From contig NC_061771.1 of the NCBI RefSeq assembly GCF_022458985.1, positions 16,360,001 to 16,424,000 of the forward strand: DNA of 64,000 nt, written 5' to 3'. The stretch's first letter is position 1, and each line of letters begins with the position of its first letter. The notes beneath the pieces are model-generated. The model did no database searches. It was not told where the DNA came from and saw only the letters and a list, made by a program, of their open reading frames with translations. A program made the translations under genes and the position numbers. This stretch comes from Mugil cephalus. Taxonomy: Eukaryota; Chordata; Actinopteri; Mugiliformes; Mugilidae. Shown here in pieces: positions 48,944 through 62,700 of this stretch.

Positions 48944-50110
48944 GATGTGACGCTCGCGAACGAGTCGGACTTGTGAACGACTCTTTTGAGCGAACGATGG
49001 CGTTGCGAGTCGGTCTAATATGCAAATTGCTTCCACGAGTATGCCCCATGAGTGTGACTGTGTTGTACACCGAATGACATCTCCGAGTTTGCATTTTCCA
49101 TGGCGCAGGATGATTCCGACTGATAGGAGATGGATGCTCCTCTGTCTGAGAGGAGGAGGAAGAGAAGATATTTGTCACAAAAAAAACCAAAACAAACAAA
49201 CAAAAAAAACACAAAATGAGCCAGAGTCAGAGGAAACGTAGCAGCATTTGGATGCAATTTTGCATCAACAAGCAAGGTAGAGCACAATGCAATATTCAAG
49301 TCATCCTTTAAGTCCAGGTCAAGTCCAGGTCAACAAAAAACTTACACCACCTTATGAAAACTCAATACTTGATAGTAGTAGTGTCACATGTCAGAAAAGT
49401 AGGACGTCTCCGTCAGTTCCTCGTCCACCGATTTCACTAGATTTGCCTCCACATATTTACACGGGACTAGTTTTACCTGGTTCGTCTTGTGATTCGGAGT
49501 TTACCCCCTAAGTCTGTGTTTCATGTGGCGCATTCACACAGGATGAAAAAAAAAACCCTCTGTGTTAGCTTTAGTCATTTTGAAAATTGTAATGGGGAGT
49601 AAAAACTATATTTTTGATACTATTTATCATGGGCAAGGACTTACAAAGGACCTGTCAGTATTTAAATCAGCCCAGTTTTGCCGATAAACACATTAATGCT
49701 TGATTTAATCATTTCATCCATCTAAATGAGTGAATTGGTGAGCAACATCTCGACTTTGCACCCAAACATCTGTCCAAACATTGATTAACAGCACATCCTT
49801 CATAACTGTTAAGAGACAAGAGACAAAAAGCTTTGAAGAGCAAAAACTCAAAAACACAGAGATGCCATTTTGCACTGGATTAGTTTTATCACAGGACCTC
49901 TGTGTTACCAGAAATATGGTACCTACATGAGTCAGACCATTTTTGCACAGGATTAAGATCACGGATGACCTCCGCAATTATTACAAATTACAATAGTTTT
50001 TATGTTGCGAGCCAGTCAGTCTGTTGAACTGCTCTTTGAAAGGAACGGCTCCTCAAGATCCGGCTCCATTCAAAGAGCCACAAATCCCATCTATGGTCCA
50101 GCGTTATTAT
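48944..50110. mobile_element. Possible hAT-like element next to the ppm1k promoter
   Basis: The left part has gtagtgatgtgacgctcgcg, then cgaacgagtcgg and gaacgactctttt. The right part, near 50020-50095, has ctgctctttgaaaggaacgg and, inverted, GGCTCTTTGAATGGAGCCGG. Paired gactc/gctcttt ends of this kind mark a group of vertebrate hAT-like elements. The interior has no recognisable transposase, and target duplications were not found, so the limits are tentative. Confidence 0.35.
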
Positions 50111-50661
50111 CAAACAAGGCCTCTGATCACGTGTCTAGTACTAATACAGTCAATGGATAGGAAGACAGCCAATCAGGATGCCAGAAAAGCATACACCCCT
50201 CTAACGCCCCATACATACTGCATGTGATTGCTCATCGTAATAATGATTGACAGCTATGTGCACCAATTACTAAGTGTAAACTTCAGCAAACTAGGACGAG
50301 ATTGAAGAGAGAAATACAGCAATAAAACCCCTTCATACTTCTCAACTCATAGCTTCCATTTTGTTGTTTTTATTACCTTCTTCTTCCTCTATGGCTGGTG
50401 CACTGATTTAGATTCAAAGGTCGCTTGAGGCCTGAGTGTTTACCTCAGTCCTCTCTGTAAGAGCAAAACTCAATCCCAGCTCTTTAAATTGGTGCCACTG
50501 AGCAAAGCTGTCCTCCATTTTCCACACTTTGAGCAAACTGTGACTTGCATGATAAGTGGAGTCACTCTACTGACCTTAGCTCATTTTAATATGGCAATTC
50601 ATATTCAGACATGTTGTATGCATTTGTTAAAGTCTGGAGCTGTCAAGTAAGTCCAGTTAAC

Positions 50662-50897
50662 TTAGCTATCAACTATGACATTCTGGTGTGGGTCATAAAG
50701 CCCTCTGTTTTGGTTCTCATGTTAATGTTTAGCTGCGGCTGTAGCCTGTTTATAATGGTTCAACAGAACTAGTAAGCAAGTTAACGCAACGTTACATGCT
50801 TACAGATGACAAGGCTGGGCTGTTTGTTTAGCTAAACCTAGCTCCTAGTTAAACATATTCCATATTAAAGTAATTCACAATGCAACGTTAATTATTA
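50662..50897 (+). repeat. 236-bp direct duplication, copy 1
   Basis: Aligns without gaps to 52195-52430, with 8 mismatches by eye (about 97% identity). Copy 1 lies upstream of the HERC promoter; copy 2 lies in HERC intron 1, 1533 bp away in the same orientation. Flanks outside the 236 bp do not match. Confidence 0.9.
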
Positions 50898-51239
50898 ACC
50901 AAGTTAATTTCTGTGTTGTGTACTTCAGAATAAAAGAAAATTACAGTTTCAGATATTTTTGCTCAAGACAGAAGTAATTTGCATGTAAAAAGAAAATGAC
51001 TCAATGTTCAAGAGGCTGATTTGTAGAACTTTTGTTCTAGGAAGACAAATGTGTCCTCAAGATGAGTGGGTTACATAAAGGGGATCAAAGTGATCATCTA
51101 TTGAATGTTAAACAGTCCCTAATGTTCAGTTTTTGCTGAAGAAATGTGGAAATCCAACTGTATCTATAACTGTATGTATAATTTTGGAGGACATAGGTTG
51201 TGCTGGTGTATAATTAAACACAAACGTCTACGGTGTGGC

Positions 51240-51575
51240 AGTAACCCAATAACCAAAAGGTTCAATTCTGCCCTATCTCTTATCTGTCTGTTGTGTCCTT
51301 GGGCAAGACACTTAACCCAGCTTGTCCCCAGGTGTATGCTCCCTGGTGTTTGATGGCAAGTGAGTGATGTTGGTGGTGGTGGTCGGAGAGGACAGAGGCG
51401 CAAATTGGCAGCCACGTTTCCGTCAGTCTGCCCCAGGGCAGCTGTGACTTCTGAGGTAATTTACCACCACAAGGGTGTGACTGTGCGAGCGAATGAATAA
51501 TGCATACAACTGTAAGCGCTTTGAGCATATAAAATGGAAAAGCGCAATATAAAACCAATGCATTAATAGAAATAT
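51240..51575 (+). repeat. SINE-like fish repeat
   Basis: Contains aaaaggttcaattctgccc (a B-box-like tRNA motif), gtgtccttgggcaagacact, then taagcgctttgagcatataa and aaaagcgcaatataaaacc at the end. These ordered motifs recur across teleost genomes. The family name is not certain. Confidence 0.55.
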
Positions 51576-51877
51576 GTGTTGGTGCAAAACAATACAAATC
51601 AACTGTGCTTGGGAACCACAGCCTCAAAAATGAAAACACTTGGTTATATAAAAAAAAAATACAGTGATTATCATAACCTTGGTGGGGCTAAGGTGTTATG
51701 CATGACTAGTATGTAGGAATGCATTTGTACCTAATAAACTGGAAATTGAACGTTTATTCATATACTGCAGCATTCGTAGGGTGTATCTTGAGGCTGATCT
51801 AAAAAATGAGCGTCCTTTGTTTTCTTTATGCAGTATTTATTGGTAATGGGGCAGACTCTATGCTCGACAACATCGTG

Positions 51878-52052
51878 TATATAAATTCCTTAATAGAATT
51901 TGCTGTGACACCTGCACTTCCGGTTCTCTGGGCCAATCACACTCGTCCTACCGCTGACGCTTCGGTGACGTAGGCAGCCTGGCACTTCCTGGTTTGTTTC
52001 CTGAGCTGCTGGATCGAAACCAGACGCCCAAATTCACAATGCATCTTTCAAG
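51878..52052 (+). promoter_or_regulatory. HERC promoter and untranslated exon 1
   Basis: TATATAAA at 51878-51885, an ETS-type acttccgg at 51916-51923, CCAAT at 51933-51937 and a CRE-like tgacgta at 51966-51972 precede a donor CTTTCAAG|GTAAAC (exon end 52052). The start could be TATA-directed (about 51910) or spread over the CCAAT/CRE region. No interferon-response GAAA..GAAA pair was seen close by. Confidence 0.5.
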
Positions 52053-53665
52053 GTAAACTCTCTGCTATAATTTTGCACAAACGTGCTATATTGTGGAATC
52101 GTTTTGCTTATATAGTAGACGTAGAATAGCCAGCGGGTTTCTGTTTTCAGCCCTGAGACTGACATAAAGCGTTGCTTTAGCCTACTAGTGTTAGTTAGCT
52201 ATCAACTATGATAATCTGGTGTGGGTCATAAAGCCCTCTGTTTTGGTTCTCATGTTAATGTTTAGCTGCGGGTGTAGCCTGTTTATTATGGTTCAACAGA
52301 ACTAGTAAGCAAGCTAACGCAACGTTACATGCTTACAGATGACAAGGCTGGGCCGTTTATTTAGCTAAACCTAGCTCCTAGTTTAACATATTCCATATTA
52401 AAGTAATTCACAATGCAACGTTAATTATTATGATTAAGAATAATACATCATATTACACATCTATTAAAGTAATGTCCAGGCGATCTAAACACTGGATTTG
52501 AGGCGTTATAGCTGTTATTAATAATAACGAAGTGTTACTTGTGGTATTTGCAGCAATACTTTCGTAATTATTGTTATTATTATAATTATTAATATTTTAT
52601 TCATAATTCCCCTTACACTCTCAGTGTATACACACTGCAATTAACATAGGCTACAGACAAGGACTCACTTCCTCTCATGAGAGGTTGACGCCATAGAGGA
52701 GCTTTAAGGAAACAATGCAGATTTTAATAAATGACTCAGATTAAACAACAATAACAAAAAGTAGAGCAAGGTGTGCATCATAGCCGCCTATCCACCTGTA
52801 TTGTATCGTGAGCAAAAGTAATAAAAGATACCACAGAGAATGAACAAGAGAATGAACAATGAAATAAAATAAAACATATATATGTATGTATGTGTGTGTG
52901 TATATATATGTACATAAATGCAAGGAAAAACAGTTACAGCTGTGCAATTATTATTATTTTTTTTTTAATTATTGTAATAATAGTAGTATAACTGATGTAC
53001 TAATAAATAACACTCATCGCAGTTAGGAATCATAAAGAGACATCAAGCTTTAAAACAAATATCTGGAACATGAAACTCCAACTATAATTCTATTTTTTGC
53101 AAAAGTAAGCTAATATTTAAGGACTGATGTATTAACCTGCGCTGGTTTAAGATACATCTAATTCATTAAAATGTGAGTGTACGAAGTCACACGAAAATAA
53201 TTATTTTGCGAAAGCCATAAAGTGACGGTGTTTAAGTGTTTCCACCTGAACGGCACACAGAATATCATGAGCATTTTCCTGCTTTATTATTTGTATCCCA
53301 TGCTTGTTTATTCCGGGCCGTTCTCCCCTGTTTAGCATCTTTAAATAACTCGGTCAGTGACATGAATGCACTACGAGTGCACGGACATTAAGGCCTGACT
53401 GCTTGGAGCTGCTTAAGCCAGGATTACACTGACAGGGTTTATTTAAACACGCGGCCCGATGCTTATATCCTGCTCACACACAGTCACACCCACCTCTAAA
53501 ACCATCCTTCCTCCATTCTTAAAACATTGTCTGGCTCCACATATGGATCTCAGTGAGCAGCGAGTGAACCCAACAAAGACGAGTGGCATACTCATGCTTG
53601 TCTTCATTTCTTCCAGGGTTGGGATTTATATGAAGAGGAGAAAGCGGGGCTGTTCTCAAGCTTGA
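52039..53665 (+). CDS. Upstream ORF in the HERC leader (20 codons, spliced)
   Basis: The first ATG of the leader (52039-52041) reads 14 nt into exon 1. It continues after splicing to the acceptor at 53615-53616 (exon 2 from 53617) and ends at TGA 53663-53665. The peptide is 20 aa, basic in the middle (KRRKRG). It stops 81 nt before the main ATG. It exists only if this exon 1-exon 2 junction is used. Confidence 0.4.
52195..52430 (+). repeat. 236-bp direct duplication, copy 2
   Basis: Partner of 50662-50897, same orientation and exactly the same length. It lies 142 bp inside HERC intron 1. Confidence 0.9.
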
Positions 53666-53746
53666 ATATTATTGTCTTCCTCCATCTGGCCGCCGCTCTC
53701 TCTCCGCCTCCTCAGACTGGTGCTCATTTCCTCTCCCTTCACCACC

Positions 53747-56700
53747 ATGCTGTGTTGGGGGAATGCCAAGGATGGGCAGTTGGGTATCGGCGCGGAGAGG
53801 AACCCAGTGTTTGAGCCAAGGAACTGTCATGTGTTCAGTGGAAGAGGATTGAAAGAGGTCGCCTGTGGGGGGCAACACTCGCTGTTCCTGCTGAATGATG
53901 GCAGCGTGTACACATGTGGCTCTAACAGCTGTGGACAGCTGGGCCACGACAAAGTGGGGATGTCCCCAGGTGAGCTGCGAGTGTGAGCGCTAGAGTCACC
54001 GAGGTCCGGTTGATCATTGCAGGTTGCACCGCCCTGCTGCTCTGTTTGGGTGTGTGTGGAAAGTTACCAAACATGTTTGAGAATGAAGGTGAACTTGACA
54101 CGAGTTATTTATACATAGATGGATGGATAGTTATTTCCAATTTAATCCAATCTAATTTGGTGGTGATGAGAACTAATAAACTGCAGCATTTTATTCCGTT
54201 TGCCCAACTATAATGTTTTGATTTTTCCCCACTAACGAACTGAAGCTGCACTTCCAAAGATGTTGCAGCTGGACTTTCTGGGCCAGTTTGAAATAGAAAT
54301 AAGAGTAGGTTTTCAACATACAGGCTGAATATTTGATAACCCCACCTCCTTTTTGAAGAAGCTTTCCAAATGCGAAGGGAAATGTCTTTTGCAGGTCTCA
54401 GCAAGTCCAGTTGCTGTTGTTTTTTTTTTTATTTCTCCTGTGCAACTTGGATCACTGAGGTTCTACAACATGCAGACGCTCATTAAACATGTGACGTTAT
54501 TATGTTTAGTTGCATTTGTGCAGCATTAAGTGACATAAACTAAGAATGGCAACGTTGTAGTATGTACACTACACATGTTTGAGTTTAGACAGGTGTGGGT
54601 TTGTGTTTGTGATGTGTGGCCGGAAGTTTATGTGGTGTGTGACTTTTTTTTTTTTTTTTTAAAACCACATGGGTGAAACTGTGACATCAATAAAATGCAA
54701 ATGTGAGAAACACTGGAACTCGAGCAAACAAATAGGTTCCATACCTAAATAATGTCCCACACATTACTTTTGAACTCGTGTCATGTTATCGTTGGGGTTA
54801 GTGAGCCTTCACCAGGTATATTTACCTGATTAAAACTTTTTAAAAAGTGCATGAAAATAGGCTTTTCGCTGATTTGATGTTTTAGAATCATATTGTGGTA
54901 TCGAACAAACATAGTCTAACCCAGTTAGACACTATCAGCAACAGGGCGCCACACAGGAATCCAGTGTATCTGCCTCACACATCGTTTTCACATGATGTCC
55001 CTGGTGTATTTCAGTTTTCTATGTGTGCATTGTGTTATAGGTTCCACATTATTCCTTATTCTGTATTGGCTCGTTTTTTTATTGTGCTCTTACATGTAAT
55101 ACAGGCATTAGTTCAGTCTTTGGGTAGTGTTATCTTTGGGTTGTTAAAAAGCACTAAATGCCTTCCATGGGTTTGCTCTGTGCGGGCATATTGAATGCCA
55201 TCTGCTTGAACAGCTCAACGAAAATTACAGCACAGGCATTTATAGATCCAGTGTGGATGGATTATGATGAATGGTTTTAAAAGAAAATTATGGCTCAGGC
55301 TAATGTTTGCTTGAAAAACAGAAATGGTTGATGTCCCTCAAGTGTATGTGGTACCGAGACCCTCAAATCAAAGCTGTACCCATGCATGCCCACTTGCCAC
55401 TTTATTAGGAACACCTGTTCAAACGCTTGATAACACAAATAGCTAATCAGTCAATCACATGGCTGCAGTTCAGTGCATTTAGGCATAGAAGTGTAGAGGT
55501 GATGGAGACAACTTGCTTTAGTTCAAACCGAGCATCAGAATGTGAAAGAAAGGGGATTTAAGTGGCGTTGAACGTGGTACGGTTCTTGGTGCCAGACGGG
55601 CTGGTCTGACAATGAGTTCACTGGACTCCAATGGCCTCCACAGTCACCAGATCTCAACCCAATACGCAATAAGCATGTTTGGGATGTGGTGGAACGGGAG
55701 ATTAGCATCATAGATGTGCAGCCGACAAATCTGCAGCAACTGTGTGATGCTATCATGTCAATATGGACCAAAATCTGTGAGGAATGTTTCCAACACCTTG
55801 TTAAAAGTATGCCACAAAGAATTAAGGCAATTCTGAAGGCAAAAGAGGGTCCAGCCTTTTACTAGCAAGGTGTAGCTAATAAAGTGGCTGGTGAGTTTAT
55901 ACCTCATCCTCATGCTAGGCCTCACACGGTCTCCTTTCTCTTCTCAGAGCTGGTCGGGGCTCTGGACACCCAGAAGATAACTATGGTGTCGTGCGGTCGG
56001 GACCATTCGATGGCGGTGAACGAGCAGGGTCAGGTGTTTGCCTGGGGAGCTGGGGACGGCGGACAGCTCGGCCTGGGGGCTGCAGAGGCGGCCGTTCGAA
56101 TCCCAAGGTGACTATGTCGTGTACCATGGCAGAGTTTTCAGCCTGATAGTACAGAAACAGCCACAACTACACCATCACCTGTTGTATTTATGGTACTGTT
56201 TATCGACACCTTATAATAGTGTCGGCCGTATAGTACCACGTTTACTGTAAGACACATATCCAGGTGCAGTTAAATTAAGTTATCAGAAACCTTAAGGCAT
56301 TGCAAGTTACAGATGAAGTGGAAATGAAAGGGTCCTGCATAAACATGTACTGATCAAGCTCGTACTGTAGAGTCAGTAAAGCACGCCTCAGCAGATAACA
56401 ATTTTTGTAACATTTTTCTCAATTTATTTATTCATTTCTAGGATTTATCTAGAGATGTGTACTGAATTTTCTTGTGCTTCTAAACAAACACACTTTCCCA
56501 TTTTTCCTAGGTTGGTCAAAAGACTGTGCGACCATCGCATCTCCCAAGTAATGTGTGGGAACCAGCACTGCATCGCACTTTCTAGAGGTGTGAAAGACAC
56601 GTTCTCTTCATGACACCGCAGCGCTGTTCAGATCTGAATATACTGTGTCTAGACAAAAAGAAAGCCATAGAAATGTTTCTCTGGGATGCCGTGGCGTAGA

Positions 56701-59700
56701 AGGAAACGATCAGAGTGATTCCTCTCGATGCAGCTGCTACACTGACATCCACTGGCAACATAAAGAAGATCCTTCCAGTTGGCTGGTGGCTGAGATTTGT
56801 CACATTTGTTCCGCATGTAGATGTGTGGTGAATATGTGACAGCACACTCATTTTTGAGAGTGCGATTAGTGGGATAGAGAAGTGTCAGCCGTCACCGTTG
56901 GGGTTATTTCTCCTTGGATTAGAGGCTTTTAGGTTTCAGCATTTTAAACGTGGCGTGTGGGATGTGAACGATGTAGATGTTTGAAAATGGGGAGTTTGAT
57001 GGAAGACGTGTCATGACACTATTATGGAAAATGTGGGAAAGATTTAATTATTTTTTTTGTTGTTGTTGTTTTGTCGGGAGTGTGGGCTGAAGCCATAATA
57101 ATGAACATGTGTAGCAGAAAACCAACATTCGTCCTGATCTTTGTTTGCAGCTGTTGGTGTGTATGTATGAATACCACGTCTCCTTTCCCCTCTCAGATGG
57201 CCAGCTGTTCACGTGGGGCCAGAACACCAGCGGCCAGCTCGGCCTGGGGAAAGGAGAGCCCAGCAAACTGTTCCCTCATCCTCTGAAGTCTCTGGCGGGG
57301 ATTCCTCTGGCGCAGATAACGGCTGGAGGAGACCACAGCTTCGCGCTGTCTTTGTCCGGAGCCGTGTTCGGCTGGGGCAAAAACAGAGCTGGGCAACTGG
57401 GCCTCAATGATAAACAAGGTAATAACCAGCAGGTCAGAGAGACAAAGCGCGCTGTGTGATATAAAGAGGGGGCTCATACATATTTTACGTACGTTTATTT
57501 ATTATACACAGTGCAGCACGTCTCATTTTGAGTATTATTTTAACACAGAGAAGTATTTTTATAGAAGTATGCAACTCAATTTTTAACCTAGTGTCTGTGA
57601 AATTGTGTAACCAAACTTTCCTATTTGTATTTTCTCCATATAGAGTTCAATAGTTGAGCTTTTTTGTTTTGTTTTGTTTTTTTTTCATTTGCACACACAC
57701 TTCTTTAACAGATAACCTGTTAAAAAACAAATAAACCTATGAGTTACTGCCAGTGTCAGTGTTTGTCTAAGCCGCACTCCTTTAAGCAAACACATGAAAC
57801 CAGTCTAGGTACAGCGTGAACTTGTCCTTGCTCCCTCCCTCAGATCGCGCCGTCCCGTGCCACATCAAATTTTTGAGATCTCAAAAAGTAGTTTACATCA
57901 GCTGTGGAGATGAACACACAGCGGCCCTCACAAAGGTAGGAATATTACTTACACAAGAGCTCAACTTAAATACAACCTCAACTGTTAAATGCTGTTTGAT
58001 GTCAGATAATGGATCATTATCATCGTTTCATTTTGACTGTGCCATGCAAAGAGTTTCTGTCACGACTAACCCCTAAGTCCTCAACACTTGCACTGTCTCT
58101 CCAACAGGATGGCGGCTTGTTTACCTTTGGTGATGGTTCGTGGGGTCAGCTGGGTCACGGCTCCACCAATAATGAACTTTTACCCAGACGAGTGCTGGAG
58201 CTCATGGGTACAGAGGTCTCCCAGATCACCTGTGGCAGGTAGAGGGTTTACATTTCTCATTTTAATTACATGGGCTTTGAACAGTCTGATGCAGCCCAAT
58301 ACAACGGCCTTGATATGTTTGTGAACGAAAATTCTTGATGTAGCTCTCTGGTAATTACTAGAGGGACCGAATACTGGAACCTCTCCAGCAGAGAGCCTTT
58401 GTTGTTTGTCCTGTCCTCTAAACTGTGGACATAACTCGCTCCAAAAGCACACACAGCTCCGAATACAAGCATCCGCACTTTTGCATTTCTGCAAAAAAAC
58501 ACCCAAAACATCAGCGGATTTTGACACAAGTCATGAGAGCAAACAAAGAGGAACCCAATCAAATAAATGAAACTGAAATAATATAGTCTGGTTTTTGTTT
58601 ATTCAAAACACCAGCCAGTTACATATCTGGTACGTGAAAAAGTACGTGCACCTCTTGAATTGTAAGTCAATGGCAAATTAGAGTTTCAGTTCAGTGTTTC
58701 TAATGAATGTAATGAGACTCAGGTGTTGTCCTGTTTAAAAAATCATCACAATCAGATCTTCACGACACATATTTGATGAACCACAGTCTGAGATTATTCA
58801 CCATAATAGTCCCAGAGGTCACAAAAGGAGCCCAGGGTAACTTCTAAGCAGCTCTCTCCACCGTCAGGAGAACATTGAACAACCGCGGTGGTCGTGTCAG
58901 AGTGGAAAACTAACTAAACATCATGTGAACAAGCCAGAAGACTGTTATGAAGGAGGTTTAAATTAAGGCGTCATGTTTGGAGATGAAACATCTATGAAAC
59001 ATGGGGGTGGTAATGTTCCTTTTTTCAGGCCTGTTTTGCTGCGGCTGGGCCAAGGCAGTTTGCCATCATTAAACGACCAATGAATTTTAAATCTGGAGAG
59101 GAGAGGAGCTCACAAGTCGTTCTACTGAATACACAGAGATTCAAGATGGACAAAATAAATGTTTGGGAACGTCCGAGTCAAAGTCCTGATCTTAATCCAA
59201 TAGAAATGTTGTGGAATGACCTGAAACAAGAAACAAGTTCATGTGACGAATCCCAGCGACATCTCAAAACTGAAGCAAAGAGCTCACACCAGATACTGAA
59301 AACAAGGCTACACTTACTTTAGCACTTCACAGATATGTATAAATGATTCATTTTCTTGAGTAAACAAACAGAAAAGCATAATATTTGTGTTTCATTTGTT
59401 TAAATGGGTTCTCTTTGGACTTTCAGATGTGAAAATCTGCTGATGTTTTGAGCCTTTTTTATGTAGAAATAAAGAAGATTCTGAGGGATGCAAATACTTT
59501 TATGTGGAACCAGATGTAAAATATAAAAATACATGTGGTACCTTGAGGTGGCAGGGTGGGTTAGTGAGCATAAATGGTTGTTGTTTTGTGCTGCTTTATT
59601 GCAAATGACTAAAACAGTGTTCGATTATTTTTTGTACTTTTTACTACTGTACTTTTACTTTAGGTTTTTGATGCAAGTGCACTTTCGCTTTCTTTTCAAC

Positions 59701-62700
59701 TTTGTGTTATCTGGTGTTACTGATTGTTATTTTATGTGTTATGATGTATAACATTACTGTGTGTTACTTCAATACATTTAAAAATGTATGGATTTTTGTT
59801 GGGGCGACTGGGGCAGGTGGGGCTTGAAAATTGGCTAAAATATTGAGAAGCACTGCTTTAATCTGAGTTTCATCCACATAAATATAGACATTATATCTCT
59901 GTATCTCAGGAAATGAGATTAGTACTTTTATGACTTTGGTCTTTTCTCAACTGTAGCACATACATCTCAGGCATATTTTTTGTTGTTTATGATAATTATG
60001 AGGTCTGTAGTGTTTATTCAGCCTCCAGCACTTCAGCCTTGTTTTCACTTAAGTCTTCTTCCTCAGATTTGGTTGGTTTTTCACAACGTGTTTGTTAGTT
60101 AGTCAGATGGTTGAGCTTTGTAGAGCGACTCACAATATATTATATATTTACTTCTATATAATTATTATAATTATATAATTATATTATTATAATTTTTTTG
60201 TTACCTTATTCTGATTTTTTTTTCATATATATATATAACAGCTATGTAACTATAAAATATAATAATTTGCCACATTATGTAGCGTGTTGTGATGGTATAT
60301 CATGTTTTTATGATTTTTTGTTTTGTTTTTTCCTTTTGCCAGGCACCACACGTTGGCGTTTGTACCTTCCTCTGGTGTGGTGTATGCGTTTGGCTGTAAC
60401 AGCCACGGTCAGCTGGGCACAGGAATACTGGGAGACGCCAGGAGCCCGTTTCCCGTCAAGGCCGGTTTCCTGACAGGACACTTCCTCAGAAAAGGTAAAC
60501 AGAAAACATCTTGATCAGTCTACACCCTCTGCGGCCGTGTTTCAAATGAATTAGACGTTATCGCTGTTTGCATTCAAACCTTTACCCAAAGTTGTAGTAA
60601 AGATGGAGGATGAAATGCACTAAAGGTCATTAAAGGTTGATGTTGGGGTTAACAGTGATTCATCCGGGGACATGACTAAAGTAACCATTATTTAAATTAT
60701 CTTTCATCATCACCTCAAATGTTTAGTAAACTGACAACGGAGGCGATTACATCCCAGTGAAATGGAGATTCACTGTCATCACATCACTTCTGATGTGGGT
60801 GGTTTATAAATAAGTCTGTGCAGACTGTTGGCAAAACAACCTGCGGCTATTATACAAACCAAACAGGCCTCGTTTCCACAGCAGTTTGTGAGTTTGCTCA
60901 TAATATAACAGAGTGGGAATGAGTCACAGTACGTTTAGCTTAGCTTAGCTTTCGGAAGAAGACCTTACCTGAGACCGTACAGTTCACATGGTGAAACAGG
61001 TCTCTGGGGCTGGGAGATTAAAATAGATCTGACTGTGGCATTGTTGTGAGCAACGTAATTACCACAACGTGTACAATGGTATTTGACAGCCCCTTGTTTA
61101 TGAGGAGTAAATGTTTTTGACAAACCTATTGTTATTGTCATTTGGTTAACAGACCTATGTCCTAAATCTATGACATTTGCATTTCAATACATTTATTAAG
61201 TTTGACATCAATTAGCTAAGTAAATTTACAAATTCACCCTTAAAAGCTTCATTACATTAATAAATTAGTAGTAATTCATCACTAGATGTCTGATGATCAA
61301 TTTTTCATGTATTTCTCAGTTTTCTCTTCTCTTGTTGTGTTAAACAATGATATTTGAACACACTTTAAGGTGCTTGTCCATGTAATGTGCCTTCATCAGC
61401 ACCGTCAGTCCAACCAACCCTGCAGCTGACACTGAGTCACTAGGACGTTGCAGGACATTAATGGTGTCGCTGCTAAATTACAGAGCAAACACACACTGGT
61501 AACCAGGCTGGTGTAAAAGTGCAGTTTAAAATGCTTGAGATAAAGAAAGACATATAACGACTATAGACAACTATTATAAGTTATGATTCACTTCTGTCCT
61601 CTTTTGTCCTTTCTTTATTAGAAACAAAACAATATACGGTGATCAGAATCATCTGTGGAGGAGACCATAGTTTCTTATTGTACTCAAATGAGCAGGTATG
61701 AAATGCCCTTTAATTGTTGTGTTGTCTGACTTGCTTTGCATCTGTTAATCTCAGTTTTTTATTAACGGCCCCTCAAATATTTTGCTTTTCTGGGTTAATT
61801 CAAAGGTTAATTATGAAAATGCAACATTTTATTAGCATACGGTCACATGAAATTTTACTATACCATTTAATTTGAGAGTATAATTTCATATATGTTACGA
61901 AAGTGAAGAAGTAAAGATGTTTAAAATACTTTTTTAAATGTATATAGTTAAGCCAGTGAATTATCCCAGAACTGAACGCTTCAGACGCTCCTTTGTGCCC
62001 ACTGCCATCAGAGTGAACCACAGCTCACAGCTCTGACCTCACTGAGTCGATATGTAACCTATTTACGTAGTCACTTTATGTACAACTGCTGTCACTTTGT
62101 TCCTGTGTAATGTATTTTTGGTGACTGTTGTGTTTGTCCTATTTAATGTCCTTTTTGCTGCCTGCTCTCTGTGTCTTATTTAATTTCTTTTCTGGTCACT
62201 GGTTTTCTTGACTTGTGCTGCTGTAACATTTGAATTTCCCCAGTGGGGATCAATAACGTATTATCTTAACTAAATGATCACAGACAAAAATCTTCGGTGT
62301 AGATCGAATATTAAAATGTTTGAAAATTATAATCAGTTCAGTGTTTCACCACATGGTGGCATTAATGTCTAAGCTTCTTTTTGCTCACTAGCGACAATGG
62401 ATACCTTCTAAAATGCATGAACAGTCCTGAAATAAACCTTATTTTCATGAATGTTATGTCATGTTCAGTTTATGTTGAAACCTGGTTATTCAACTGGATG
62501 TTAATTTGATCATTTTGGAGGATATAGTTTAATGTGCTTTCAAAATTATTTAATTAAACAGCCTCATGCTAAAATGGGGTTGTCAAAATAACAGAAACAC
62601 ATGTCGATACGATGCAATACTTCTACAAACCACAGCCTCCAAAATGAAAACATGGTTGAATCCCCAGATGTTAGCGCTGGACTGTTATATCAGAACGCAT

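Noticed and set aside
51240-51575. tRNA gene at the ggttcaattctg B-box-like motif
   Set aside because: No matching A box and no cloverleaf. It fits a SINE-like interspersed repeat instead.
53672-53746. N-terminal extension of the HERC protein upstream of MLCWG
   Set aside because: No ATG in frame; the frame opens only with a non-ATG codon. MLCWG is the family's usual start.
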